Shown in pieces: positions 31,494-41,877 of a DNA stretch of 64,000 bases. The DNA comes from Asaia bogorensis. GTDB lineage: Bacteria; Pseudomonadota; Alphaproteobacteria; Acetobacterales; Acetobacteraceae. Location: NCBI RefSeq assembly GCF_900465345.1, contig NZ_UEGO01000012.1, forward strand, positions 62,001 to 126,000, in the 5' to 3' direction. A model generated the notes under the pieces. The model was not told the DNA's origin. It searched no databases and saw only the letters and a program-made list of their open reading frames with translations. The position numbers and the translations under genes are program-made. Position 1 is the first letter of the stretch, and the number at the start of each line of letters is the position of its first letter.

Positions 31494-34088
31494 ATGATTC
31501 CCGCCCTGTATGCCTCTGATCGCCCCGCCTCATGCCCTGTTCCTGCCAAGCAGCCGCGCAGGAATCGCCAATGTTTGGCGATGGTGCTGCTGTCGCTTTG
31601 TGCCTGGCCAATCCCTGGGCTGGCTCAGACCTCCACTGTACGGCAGACAGAGGCAGGGGATGCGGTCTCCGGGAAGGGGCGTATGGTCACAGGGTTCAGT
31701 CAGCCCGCGGGACCACTCGAAGACTCCCTGACCGCCCTCGCGAGGCAGTCCGGGCGCGACCTCCTGTTTTCGAGCGATCAGGTGCGTGGCAGGCATGCCC
31801 CGGCGCTGAAGGGGCGCCTGACGCTCGACAAGGCACTGGAGCGTCTGCTGGGCGGGTCCGGGCTGAGTGCGCATATCCAGCCCGATGGGACTGTTGTGAT
31901 CGCCAATGCCGCTCGTGGCAGCAATTTCGCGCATGACAAACACGACGACAAAACCGGGCAGGAGCATATCACGGTCATCGGGCGGGCTGAGCGCCTTGCG
32001 CCTTCCACCGTGCCGCTGACCATTACCGAACCGACCTCGGTCATCCAGAAGCGCTTCATCACCAATAATATCGTGCCACTGGCAAGCGTGGATGACATTA
32101 TCAAGTTCCAGCCGAGCATCTGGACACAGAACCCCAACGGCCCCGGTATGGGCAAGGCCGAGACCATGAGCCTGCGTGGCTTTCAGGATGGTCAGTACAA
32201 CATGCTGTTCGATGGTATCCCCTTTGGAAATGCCAGCGATCTGCACCACACCACCTCGTCGCTTTTCATTTCGCATTTTCTCGGCGAGGTGCAGGTCAAT
32301 CGTGGGCCGGGTACCGCCTCGACTATCGGCAATGCGACCTTTGGCGGGACGATCGGGTTTCAATCCCGCACCCCTGCACAGCATTTCGGGGTCACACCCT
32401 ATGGCACCTATGGCAGCTTCAACACCCGTGCCGGGGGTGTAGAGGTCGATTCCGGCAAGACCCGTTTTGGCTCGATGGTGCTCGATCTGCAGCATGAGGA
32501 GACGGATGGATATCTGACCGGCTCGGGAGAGCGGCGCAACAACCTGCTGTTCAAGGATGTCGCGCGACTGGGGGAAAACACGACCCTGACCTTGCTGACC
32601 ACCTATAACTGGGAAAACCAGAACACCACGCAGGGGGCCACGCTGGCCCAGTACCGTAAATACGGCAAGGATTATGGCCTCTGCTTCAATCCTGCGCTGC
32701 AATGCTATGCCGGGTATCAGCCAAGCACCTACACGTCGGATTTCGACTACATCGATATCAAGAGCAAGGTGCTGCCCTGGCTGACAATCGAAAACCGTCT
32801 TTATACGAACGGTTTTGAACACGATTACACCGAGTCCACCGATGCCAGTTCGGATGATCCGGGCGCCAATGGCGTGACCTTCTATTCAACTGCAGGCAAG
32901 AAGCTGGCCACATACAAGAATGACGTGCCAGGCAAATATGCCGATGCGAAATTCCGTGACTATGGCGACACACTGACCTTCAAGGCCCATACGTCGCAAG
33001 GTGATGTGCTGGTTGGTGCCTGGGCCGATCTGCAGGACGATCGGCGCTATACCTATGCCCTCGACCTGACAAAGGGCGGCATCATGGTGCCCGGCAAGAA
33101 TGGCTCGGCCTATAGCTATGATATTTCGGATTTCAACACGACCGTTCAGCCCTATCTGGAATTCGACTGGAAGCCGTTCCGCAACACCATCATCAAGCCG
33201 GGCATCAAATACTCCTATTTCCGTCGTGATTATGATGCGGCGGTCAACAAATCGACCAAGGTGCCGCTGAACGCGACGCAGCAATTCACCTCATGGCAGC
33301 CTTCGATCTCGGCAAACCAGATCATCCTGCCGGGCTGGAGTGCCTACGCCCAGATTGCCCGCGGTTTTCTGGCCCCGCCCATGAGCGTGTTCCAGACCCA
33401 GAATGTGGGCAATGTCAGCCCTGAAACCACACTGAACTATCAGATCGGCACAGTGGTGCAGCAGAAGCGCTGGACGGTCTCGTTCGACGCCTATTACATC
33501 AATTTCTCGAACTTTATTGCCTCGGCGCAGATCAAGGTGCCCGGCTTTGGCACGCAAAGCACCTCAGTAAATAGTGGTGGCGCCATCTACAAGGGGCTTG
33601 AGGTTGAGGGGCAATATGCCATCGGTCATGGCGTGTCTCTTTATGGCAATTACAGCGTGAATGACGCGCAGTACAAGCACAGCTCGGTGCGCGTGGCAGC
33701 TACCCCCAATGTGCTCGCCTCTTTTGGTGTGCTCTATGACGACAATAAGGGCCCTTATGCCTCGCTTATCGGCAAATTTGTGGGCAATCATTATGGGCTC
33801 GACAGCACCACCGATAGCGCCGGCAATACAGTCTTTGCCAATCAGTATCGTATTGGCAGCACCACCACCGCCGATCTTGCCTTGGGGTGGCATTTCAAGA
33901 AGCTGGGTGGCTTCATGCGCGATGTGACGCCCAGCCTCAAGATATCCAACCTCTTCAATAATCGTGCCATCAGCGACTTTGCCGGTAACCAGTCTGCCGC
34001 CAGCGCGGGCTATCCCGATGGCGCACCGCTTTACTGGCGTCTGGCGGGGCGCTCTGTGTTCTTCAACCTGACGGTCACCCTGCCATGA
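31494..34088 (+). CDS. TonB-dependent outer-membrane receptor with STN signalling domain
   Basis: Outer-membrane importer of the FecA/FpvA transducer type. The 864-residue product has a signal sequence ending in PGLAQ (about residue 45), an STN domain at ~67-138 (PAGPLEDSLTALARQSGRDL and LDKALERLLGGSGL), and a TonB box HITVIGR at 158-164. The plug domain follows to ~residue 290 (SLRGFQDGQYNMLFDGIPF, VQVNRGPGTAS), then a 22-strand-type barrel. The plug resembles siderophore receptors, but no siderophore genes are adjacent. The stop overlaps the phosphatase start by four bases, so the two are made together. The ligand could be iron-loaded or a phosphate ester; this is unresolved. Confidence 0.93.
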   Translation: MIPALYASDRPASCPVPAKQPRRNRQCLAMVLLSLCAWPIPGLAQTSTVRQTEAGDAVSGKGRMVTGFSQPAGPLEDSLTALARQSGRDLLFSSDQVRGRHAPALKGRLTLDKALERLLGGSGLSAHIQPDGTVVIANAARGSNFAHDKHDDKTGQEHITVIGRAERLAPSTVPLTITEPTSVIQKRFITNNIVPLASVDDIIKFQPSIWTQNPNGPGMGKAETMSLRGFQDGQYNMLFDGIPFGNASDLHHTTSSLFISHFLGEVQVNRGPGTASTIGNATFGGTIGFQSRTPAQHFGVTPYGTYGSFNTRAGGVEVDSGKTRFGSMVLDLQHEETDGYLTGSGERRNNLLFKDVARLGENTTLTLLTTYNWENQNTTQGATLAQYRKYGKDYGLCFNPALQCYAGYQPSTYTSDFDYIDIKSKVLPWLTIENRLYTNGFEHDYTESTDASSDDPGANGVTFYSTAGKKLATYKNDVPGKYADAKFRDYGDTLTFKAHTSQGDVLVGAWADLQDDRRYTYALDLTKGGIMVPGKNGSAYSYDISDFNTTVQPYLEFDWKPFRNTIIKPGIKYSYFRRDYDAAVNKSTKVPLNATQQFTSWQPSISANQIILPGWSAYAQIARGFLAPPMSVFQTQNVGNVSPETTLNYQIGTVVQQKRWTVSFDAYYINFSNFIASAQIKVPGFGTQSTSVNSGGAIYKGLEVEGQYAIGHGVSLYGNYSVNDAQYKHSSVRVAATPNVLASFGVLYDDNKGPYASLIGKFVGNHYGLDSTTDSAGNTVFANQYRIGSTTTADLALGWHFKKLGGFMRDVTPSLKISNLFNNRAISDFAGNQSAASAGYPDGAPLYWRLAGRSVFFNLTVTLP

Positions 34089-35314
34089 ACCGCGCGCTCA
34101 TTCTTTCTCTTGCGTTGGCACTGGGTGGTGCAGGTACAGCACAAGCTGCCTCATCTCCTGTTTTCTCTTCGGTCGAGCCTGAAGCGCCAGCGAGACTGGA
34201 ACGCGTTGTGCTGATCGCACGTCATGGGATACGCAGCCCGACGCATGATTCCCGTAGCCTCGAACAGGAAACCGGGGTTGTCTGGCCCTCCTGGCCGGTG
34301 GCCCCCGGCGAACTGACCGATCATGGCCGCGCCACACTCGATGCCATGATGCAGGGGGTGGCTCGCTATTATGATCTCGCCTGCACGCACAACATATCTC
34401 CCTGCATTGGGGCGACGCCTCCTTTCATATGGGCAGATTCTGCCGATGACCGCACCCGTGAGAGCGGGCGAATCATGGCCCGTGCCCTTTCGCCGGGGCA
34501 TGAAATCGCGGCCCACTCACTTGTCGCGGGGCAGCATGATCCGGTGTTTGACGCCGTGACGGCGGAATTCGTGAAACAGCACCATGATCAGATGGCGCAG
34601 GACGCGACGCAGTCAGCCCGAAATGACAGGCTGGCGCGTCCTGACAGCGTGAATGTCGGGCTGGCGGCGTTGCAGCAGCTTTTTGCGCCACAAGCCTGTG
34701 AGACGGCGCAGGGGCCCTGTTTCAAAGACGGCCTCGTGGTCAGTGAGAAAAAAGGGCGACCTTCGCTGGGCGGAGGGATGACACTGGCAGCGACGCTCGC
34801 TGAAAACCTGCTGCTGATTCATGCGCAAAGCCTCGATCAGGCAGGAAATGCGTCCGCCCGTGAGGCATGGGTCGGAAAAATCAATCCGGCTCTGCTGACA
34901 ACCGTGCTTCCGGTGCATGACTATATATCCGAACTTGTCCGCCGTCATGGTGTGGCCATAGCCGCACGCAGCGCGGTCATGGCGGATATCATCGCGCGAT
35001 TCATGGCAGGCGAGGCGATCACGCTGGGGGATGGTTCGATCGTCCCACCCGCAACGCGGCTTCTTGCCTTTGCAGGTCATGACACGACGCTTGATGCATT
35101 GGCGGCCCGATATGGTCTGGACTGGCATTTCAGTGATCAGCCGGACAGCACGGCTCCGGACACGACACTGGCTTTCGAGCAATGGCGCGATGGAAAAGGG
35201 CAGATCGTCTATCGCGCCCGGATATTCCATCAATCCCTGCAAGCCCTGAGGGAAGGCAAGAGCGGCGCCGCGCAACCGCTTGCCGTAACCCTCACCCGGA
35301 CGCGTTTACGCTAG
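34085..35314 (+). CDS. Exported histidine acid phosphatase / phytase-like enzyme
   Basis: Hydrolyses phosphomonoesters through a phosphohistidine in the periplasm. A signal peptide ends at AQAA (about residue 21). The catalytic RHGIRSP lies at residues 46-52 with nucleophile H47, the arginine-containing ADSADDRTRESG segment at ~117-128, and the proton donor pair H332-D333 in GHDTTLDAL. This is the branch that includes AppA phytase and Agp glucose-1-phosphatase, 409 residues here. Several cysteines could form disulfides. Its ATG overlaps the receptor stop (ATGA), linking dephosphorylation to uptake. Specificity (phytate, sugar phosphate, other) cannot be read from the sequence. Confidence 0.92.
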   Translation: MNRALILSLALALGGAGTAQAASSPVFSSVEPEAPARLERVVLIARHGIRSPTHDSRSLEQETGVVWPSWPVAPGELTDHGRATLDAMMQGVARYYDLACTHNISPCIGATPPFIWADSADDRTRESGRIMARALSPGHEIAAHSLVAGQHDPVFDAVTAEFVKQHHDQMAQDATQSARNDRLARPDSVNVGLAALQQLFAPQACETAQGPCFKDGLVVSEKKGRPSLGGGMTLAATLAENLLLIHAQSLDQAGNASAREAWVGKINPALLTTVLPVHDYISELVRRHGVAIAARSAVMADIIARFMAGEAITLGDGSIVPPATRLLAFAGHDTTLDALAARYGLDWHFSDQPDSTAPDTTLAFEQWRDGKGQIVYRARIFHQSLQALREGKSGAAQPLAVTLTRTRLR

Positions 35315-35330
35315 AAACTGTGCGTCCGGG
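35295..35330 (+). repeat. 9-bp inverted repeat spanning the phosphatase stop
   Basis: CCCGGACGC (35295-35303) pairs with GCGTCCGGG (35322-35330); the stop codon (35312-35314) is in the loop. No T run follows, so factor-independent termination is doubtful, but it is the only strong stem at the end of the four-gene signalling unit. Confidence 0.5.
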
Positions 35331-35477
35331 AATGGGATCGCTTTCCCGGTTGGAGACTGGGGATACACCGTTACGAACGCTGGGAGGCAATCTGAGGGCT
35401 GCTTGCTGTGAGGCAGGAAGGCTGGCCGTAAAGATCGCTCTTGGCGGAGTCGGCAAAATTAGCATAGATCGCTGATT

Positions 35478-36446
35478 ATGACGACCGCGCTCCTTTCTCT
35501 CCCTCTGTGGATGCAGTTTCTTGCAGGATTTATCCTGCTCGGACTGGGACTTATGTTCATCCTCATGCCGTTTTCCATCTTCGGTGTAAAACCGCGGCTG
35601 GAAGAGGTGGAGCTACAGCTCAACGAGGTACGGGCGGAACTGCGGATCATCGCCATGAGGCTGGCTCAGGGCGCTGGCGAAACTGGTCCCTCCGGTGAGC
35701 CGATCTATGCGCCGCCCCGGCGAGCCGCAGCGTCTGGCGGGCAGGCTGAGCCGCCCCTTCGTCCGACTGAAACCATGCGCGCCCCCGACCCCATGCCGTG
35801 GTCGGCGCAGGCCGGTCGGCAGGCAGCCCAGCGTCCCCCGGTGGATCGTCCCCCGGTTGAGCGTCCCCCGGTTGAGCGTCCCTCGGGTGAGCGCCTCACG
35901 CCAGATCATGCCCCGGCTGAACGTATCCAGCCGGACAGGATGCAGTACGACCGCTCTGGTCAGGATGAGGCATTGCGGCCCATGCCTGCTGCCGAGGAGG
36001 TTTCACCGCGCGAGGCCTTCCAGCCGCGTCCTCCTTCCAGTGACGAGCGTCGTGACCGCCAGAGCCCGCCGAGTGTGCGGGATGATTACAGCTATGCGGA
36101 GTCCGGCGCACAGGAGAATCTCGAGCGCATCCTGCGTCCCACGCATTTTGACCCGCCGCCACCGAGAGAGGCGCCGCGTCCGCCAGGCGCAGCTTATGAG
36201 ACGCGGGGGTCTGCAGCCCCATACGCCGGGGCAGGCGGTACCGCTGCATCAATTTCCGGCTATCAGGGCAAGGTTCAGAATGAGGTGACGAGCCGCAACG
36301 ATGATGCATGGCGCCTGAAGGCGCAGCGTCAGGAAATGGCACCGCGCGGTGCCGGAGCGGAAGCTGAAAAACTCCGTCAGGCGGAGGAGGCAGGCGCGCG
36401 GCGCGTACGTTCCGAGCCGACCCTTCGCTGGCCACCGCGCCCCTGA
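35478..36446 (+). CDS. Proline/arginine-rich membrane-anchored protein, unknown function
   Basis: I do not recognise a family. The 322-residue product has one N-terminal membrane segment (about residues 9-35, FLAGFILLGLGLMFILMPFSIFG), a short coiled coil (EEVELQLNEVRAELRIIAMRL), then a long low-complexity Pro/Arg/Glu-rich tail. Residues ~119-138 are built from RPPVDRPPVER-type five-residue repeats, encoded by a 15-base tandem repeat. The product could be a cell-envelope or scaffold protein. It follows the phosphatase by 163 bases on the same strand but shows no coupling to it. Confidence 0.75.
   Translation: MTTALLSLPLWMQFLAGFILLGLGLMFILMPFSIFGVKPRLEEVELQLNEVRAELRIIAMRLAQGAGETGPSGEPIYAPPRRAAASGGQAEPPLRPTETMRAPDPMPWSAQAGRQAAQRPPVDRPPVERPPVERPSGERLTPDHAPAERIQPDRMQYDRSGQDEALRPMPAAEEVSPREAFQPRPPSSDERRDRQSPPSVRDDYSYAESGAQENLERILRPTHFDPPPPREAPRPPGAAYETRGSAAPYAGAGGTAASISGYQGKVQNEVTSRNDDAWRLKAQRQEMAPRGAGAEAEKLRQAEEAGARRVRSEPTLRWPPRP
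35832..35891 (+). repeat. Four 15-base tandem repeats inside the proline-rich gene
   Basis: Copies at 35832-35846, 35847-35861, 35862-35876 and 35877-35891, based on CGTCCCCCGGTTGAG; the second and third are identical, the first and fourth differ by two or three bases. Each encodes RPPVE or a close variant. In-frame unit length means copy-number change would alter the protein length without frameshift. Confidence 0.9.
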
Positions 36447-36644
36447 AGCTGCGCAGTCTTCATGGGCGGATAGAGAGAAGAGAAACGATACTCAGAGGAC
36501 GTAATTGGTACCGAGGCATGATGCCAAGGTATGAGCAAGACTTCTTACATAGCCATAATTCTGAAAAAGTTTTAATGCTAGAAAAACATCGTTCATGCCT
36601 TTGTCTTGGTAATATTTTTCTAGTGAATTTGGCAATCAGTACCA

Positions 36645-36662
36645 CATAAATCCGGATTTATG
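36645..36662. promoter_or_regulatory. 18-bp perfect palindrome upstream of the dehydrogenase gene
   Basis: CATAAATCCGGATTTATG has perfect 9-base arms with no spacer, centred about 100 bases upstream of the start at 36754. The form is that of a dimeric repressor or activator site. No candidate regulator is adjacent. Confidence 0.5.
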
Positions 36663-36704
36663 CTCTTCGAGCACAATCATGTGTCACCCCCTTTATCTGA
36701 ATGT

Positions 36705-36729
36705 GTCGTATTGTGTCTGACGATACGAC
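36705..36729. promoter_or_regulatory. GTCGTAT-N11-ATACGAC inverted repeat upstream of the dehydrogenase gene
   Basis: Arms at 36705-36711 and 36723-36729 are perfect complements spaced 11 bases apart, ending 24 bases before the ATG. The position would suit an operator blocking transcription start or a leader hairpin. Confidence 0.45.
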
Positions 36730-36753
36730 TTCAGGTAAGCGGGAGCGACGACC

Positions 36754-37824
36754 ATGCCTCATCCAAGGACAAGCAAAGCCATTCTAGGTGATGGCACCGA
36801 GACATCTTCGGTTCATCCGCGGCGTGCCTTGCTGGCTGCCGGTCTGGCAGGGGGGGCCGCATTTCTGTCTTCAGCCGGCGGCGCCAGGGCCGCTGCGGTC
36901 AACGATGATGGTGCGCATGCTGCGCCCAGCGCCCCTGCCGTTTTCAGTGCGGGGGCTATCCGGGCCGGCAGAGGGTCTCAGCTTCAGGGGCGCGTGGCAG
37001 TCGTCACAGGAGCGGCTCGGGGTATCGGTCGTGCCATTGCGGTCGAGTATGCCGCAAACGGGGCCGACGTGGTGGCTCTGGATATCGCCGGGCCGATAAG
37101 CGGTGTGGCTGACGCTGTGCCTGCCAGTCATGAGGAACTGGACGAGACCGTTCGTCAAATCCGGTCATTTGGTCGCCGTGCAATGGCGATAAAGGCTGAT
37201 ATCCGTCAGATCGCGCAGCTGCGAGCCGCAGCGGATGAGGTTGTCAAAGCCTTTGGCCATATCGACATCCTCGTGGCCAATGCCGCCATACAGGGCTGGA
37301 AGGCGCTGCTCGATATGGATGACGCTGACTGGGACGACCAGATAGAGAACAACCTCAATGGCACCGCACGGACCCTGCGGGCTTTTGTACCGCACATGAT
37401 CACGCGCCAGGGCGGTCGAGTGCTGATCGTCTCGTCCATGCAGGGGCGACATGGCACGAAGGGGGGCGCGAGCTATTCCGCGTCAAAATGGGGTCTGATC
37501 GGCCTGATGAAATCCGCAGCGATGGAATTTGCGCCCTATGGCATGACGGTCAATGCCATTATACCGGGGCTTGTGGGCACTGCTCTCACGCTCAATCAAC
37601 AGCGTCTTGCGGCCCTTGAGCAGCAGGTGCATCACAAGGTGCATGGCGAGATCTCACCCGCCCAGGCATGGAAGGATCGTGCCCGGACCGAGGTTCAGCC
37701 AGTCGGATGGCTACAGCCTGAGGATATCTCGCCTGTTGCCGTATTTCTGGCTTCCGACGCATCTGCCCTTACAACAGGGGCAGAATTCGAGGTTAATGGC
37801 GGTGACAGTGCTCTGATGACCTGA
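36754..37824 (+). CDS. Short-chain dehydrogenase/reductase with twin-arginine-like leader
   Basis: Classical SDR oxidoreductase. The core starts near residue 77 with the cofactor loop TGAARGIG (85-92), an acidic residue after strand 2 (VVALDIAG) that favours NAD(H), NAA at 176-178, catalytic serine in VLIVSSMQG, and Y241/K245 in YSASK. It ends with the usual FLASD...GAEFEVNGG. Unusually, ~75 residues precede the core: HPRRALLAAGLAGGAAFLSSAGGARAA, a paired arginine followed by a hydrophobic stretch and an AxA-like site, suggesting Tat export after folding with cofactor. A GGGAG site lies nine bases before the ATG. Substrate unknown. Confidence 0.88.
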   Translation: MPHPRTSKAILGDGTETSSVHPRRALLAAGLAGGAAFLSSAGGARAAAVNDDGAHAAPSAPAVFSAGAIRAGRGSQLQGRVAVVTGAARGIGRAIAVEYAANGADVVALDIAGPISGVADAVPASHEELDETVRQIRSFGRRAMAIKADIRQIAQLRAAADEVVKAFGHIDILVANAAIQGWKALLDMDDADWDDQIENNLNGTARTLRAFVPHMITRQGGRVLIVSSMQGRHGTKGGASYSASKWGLIGLMKSAAMEFAPYGMTVNAIIPGLVGTALTLNQQRLAALEQQVHHKVHGEISPAQAWKDRARTEVQPVGWLQPEDISPVAVFLASDASALTTGAEFEVNGGDSALMT

Positions 37825-37866
37825 GCCGATAGGCACAGGAGCGTTCAAGAGAGTGATGACGACCCC

Positions 37867-37887
37867 GGGTGCCGGTAATGGGCACCC
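37867..37887. repeat. 7-bp inverted repeat between the dehydrogenase and proB
   Basis: GGGTGCC (37867-37873) and GGCACCC (37881-37887) form a stem with a 7-base loop in the convergent gap between two genes. No T run, so only a weak terminator candidate. Confidence 0.4.
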
Positions 37888-38019
37888 AACTCATCCGGGA
37901 GGGGCTATCTGACATCGTGGCTCGCCTCTAACGGCAGACTATCTTTCCCCGCCGGGGCCTCACCGCATGAGCGAGTGTTTCAGGCGCCCTATACGGTTAC
38001 CGTACCGGAGCGCAGGGGC

Positions 38020-40534
<2,515 letters not shown>

Positions 40535-40562
40535 GGAGGTCTCTCCTTCTCTCTAGCGTCAG

Positions 40563-40877
40563 TTACGCTGCGTTGATCGCGTCGATGCGCAGGACGGTCA
40601 CGTGCTGGCGGTGACCATTCTTGCGGCGGCTGTTCTGCCGACGGCGCTTCTTGAAGATGATGACCGTGTCCAGACGGTCCTGGGCGATGACGGTTGCCGT
40701 GACGGTGGCGCCAGCGACCAGCGGAGCGCCGATCTTGATGCCTGCGTCGGAACCAACGGCCAGAACGTCGGAGAAGGTGATGGTCGTGCCGGCTTCGGCT
40801 TCGAGCTTCTCAACCTTCAACGTTGCCTGCGGGGCCACGCGATACTGCTTTCCGCCGGTGCGGATGACTGCGAACAT
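40563..40877 (-). CDS. rplU: 50S ribosomal protein L21
   Basis: Binds 23S rRNA with L20. The 104-residue product starts [17 protein letters not shown], has a central hydrophobic strand ([17 protein letters not shown]) and the basic end [16 protein letters not shown], all typical of L21. It heads the rplU-rpmA pair; its promoter must lie in 40,878-41,156. Confidence 0.98.
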   Translation of the reverse strand: MFAVIRTGGKQYRVAPQATLKVEKLEAEAGTTITFSDVLAVGSDAGIKIGAPLVAGATVTATVIAQDRLDTVIIFKKRRRQNSRRKNGHRQHVTVLRIDAINAA

Positions 40878-41156
40878 GTCTTAAACTCTCTATCAGTCCG
40901 ATCTCTTGGCAATTTTGCCAGGGTTTTCCCCGGTCGGCATTGCCCAGTCGCTTTTTATTATTGGCCGAACCACGCACCACAAGACGCATGCTCCCGCGAG
41001 GGGGGCTCACTACAGGAGGCAAGCCGCTTCCGTCAATCATTATCGCGTGGGGAGCAGGGCGAAATGACGGCCTTACGAAAAGAATCGCATTTCCCCCTCT
41101 TGCAAGCCACCGGACCTGCCCCTTATAAGCCGCCCACGACCAGGTGATCCTGCTAC

Positions 41157-41248
<92 letters not shown>

Positions 41249-41488
41249 CCCCGAAAAAAGGGTCGACAGATCACGACAATAATCCATCAATAAAGACGGT
41301 CGACGGCGGGCCAACGGGCCTATTGGGTTCTGTCACGCTGGGTGGCGAGACGCTTTGCCGCGGCTTAGAGCGATATGACGCTGGCAAAAGCCATGCTGTC
41401 AGGGGTAAACGCTACCCTGCGCGTCAAGAAAAAGCGGTGCCCTGATATCTTTTCATGAGGCGCCCCCAATGAACAGGAAGACAAGATC

Positions 41489-41845
41489 GTGAAAAGCGAT
41501 ATCTGCCCTCAATGTGGCTGCGAACATATCTATCAGGACGGTGGACTTTGGGTCTGCCCCGAATGTGCGCTTGAGTGGAGCGTCGAGGGGGCGCCTGCGG
41601 ATGGCACAGCCCAGGCTGGCGATGATGCGACGGTGCGTGACGCCAATGGCAACGAACTCGCCGATGGCGATACCGTGACCATCATCAAGGATCTCAAGGT
41701 CAAGGGATCGTCGTCGGTCATCAAGGGCGGCACCAAAATCAAGGGTATCCGTCTTGTCGATGCCAGCGATGGGCACAATCTGTCTTGCAAGATTCCCGGG
41801 ATCGGCGGGATGAATCTCAAATCGGAATTCGTCCGAAAGGCCTGA
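41489..41845 (+). CDS. PhnA/YjdM family zinc-ribbon protein
   Basis: Small protein of the PhnA family, named for a phosphonate operon in E. coli but not itself shown to degrade phosphonates. GTG start preceded by AGGAAG. The 118-residue product has two zinc-binding CxxC knuckles (CPQCGCEH and CPECALEW) and the domain [36 protein letters not shown] (seen as [17 protein letters not shown] and GTKIKG), ending [12 protein letters not shown]. It is followed 32 bases on by an esterase lipoprotein gene. No phosphonate genes are nearby. Confidence 0.9.
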   Translation: MKSDICPQCGCEHIYQDGGLWVCPECALEWSVEGAPADGTAQAGDDATVRDANGNELADGDTVTIIKDLKVKGSSSVIKGGTKIKGIRLVDASDGHNLSCKIPGIGGMNLKSEFVRKA

Positions 41846-41877
41846 GCGCCGTTCGCGACAAGCAGGAAGGAAGCCGC

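Larger units (their letters stand above)
36447..36753. other. AT-rich intergenic region with two operator-like inverted repeats
   Basis: No gene is supported; a 61-codon minus-strand frame has no features. The stretch is AT-rich compared with its neighbours (bases 36541-36600 contain 19 G or C of 60). It holds an 18-bp palindrome at 36645 and a 7-bp inverted repeat pair at 36705-36729, both ahead of the dehydrogenase gene. Confidence 0.6.

Noticed and set aside
31530-32822. 430-codon minus-strand open frame opposite the receptor gene
   Set aside because: A shadow frame of the TonB receptor in a high-G+C gene; no domain pattern and no site.
35832-35891. Tandem repeats as a possible CRISPR or regulatory array
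   Set aside because: Units are contiguous, 15 bases, in frame and coding; no spacers.
36460-36645. 61-codon minus-strand frame between the proline-rich and dehydrogenase genes
   Set aside because: Overlaps no conserved pattern, and the region looks regulatory.
36447-36753. AT-rich gap as a mobile-element scar
   Set aside because: No transposase remnant, terminal repeats or target duplication seen; the palindromes fit operators better.
41489-41845. Evidence for phosphonate metabolism from the PhnA-type gene
   Set aside because: PhnA-family proteins are widespread and not proof of phosphonate breakdown; no C-P lyase or phosphonate transporter is nearby.
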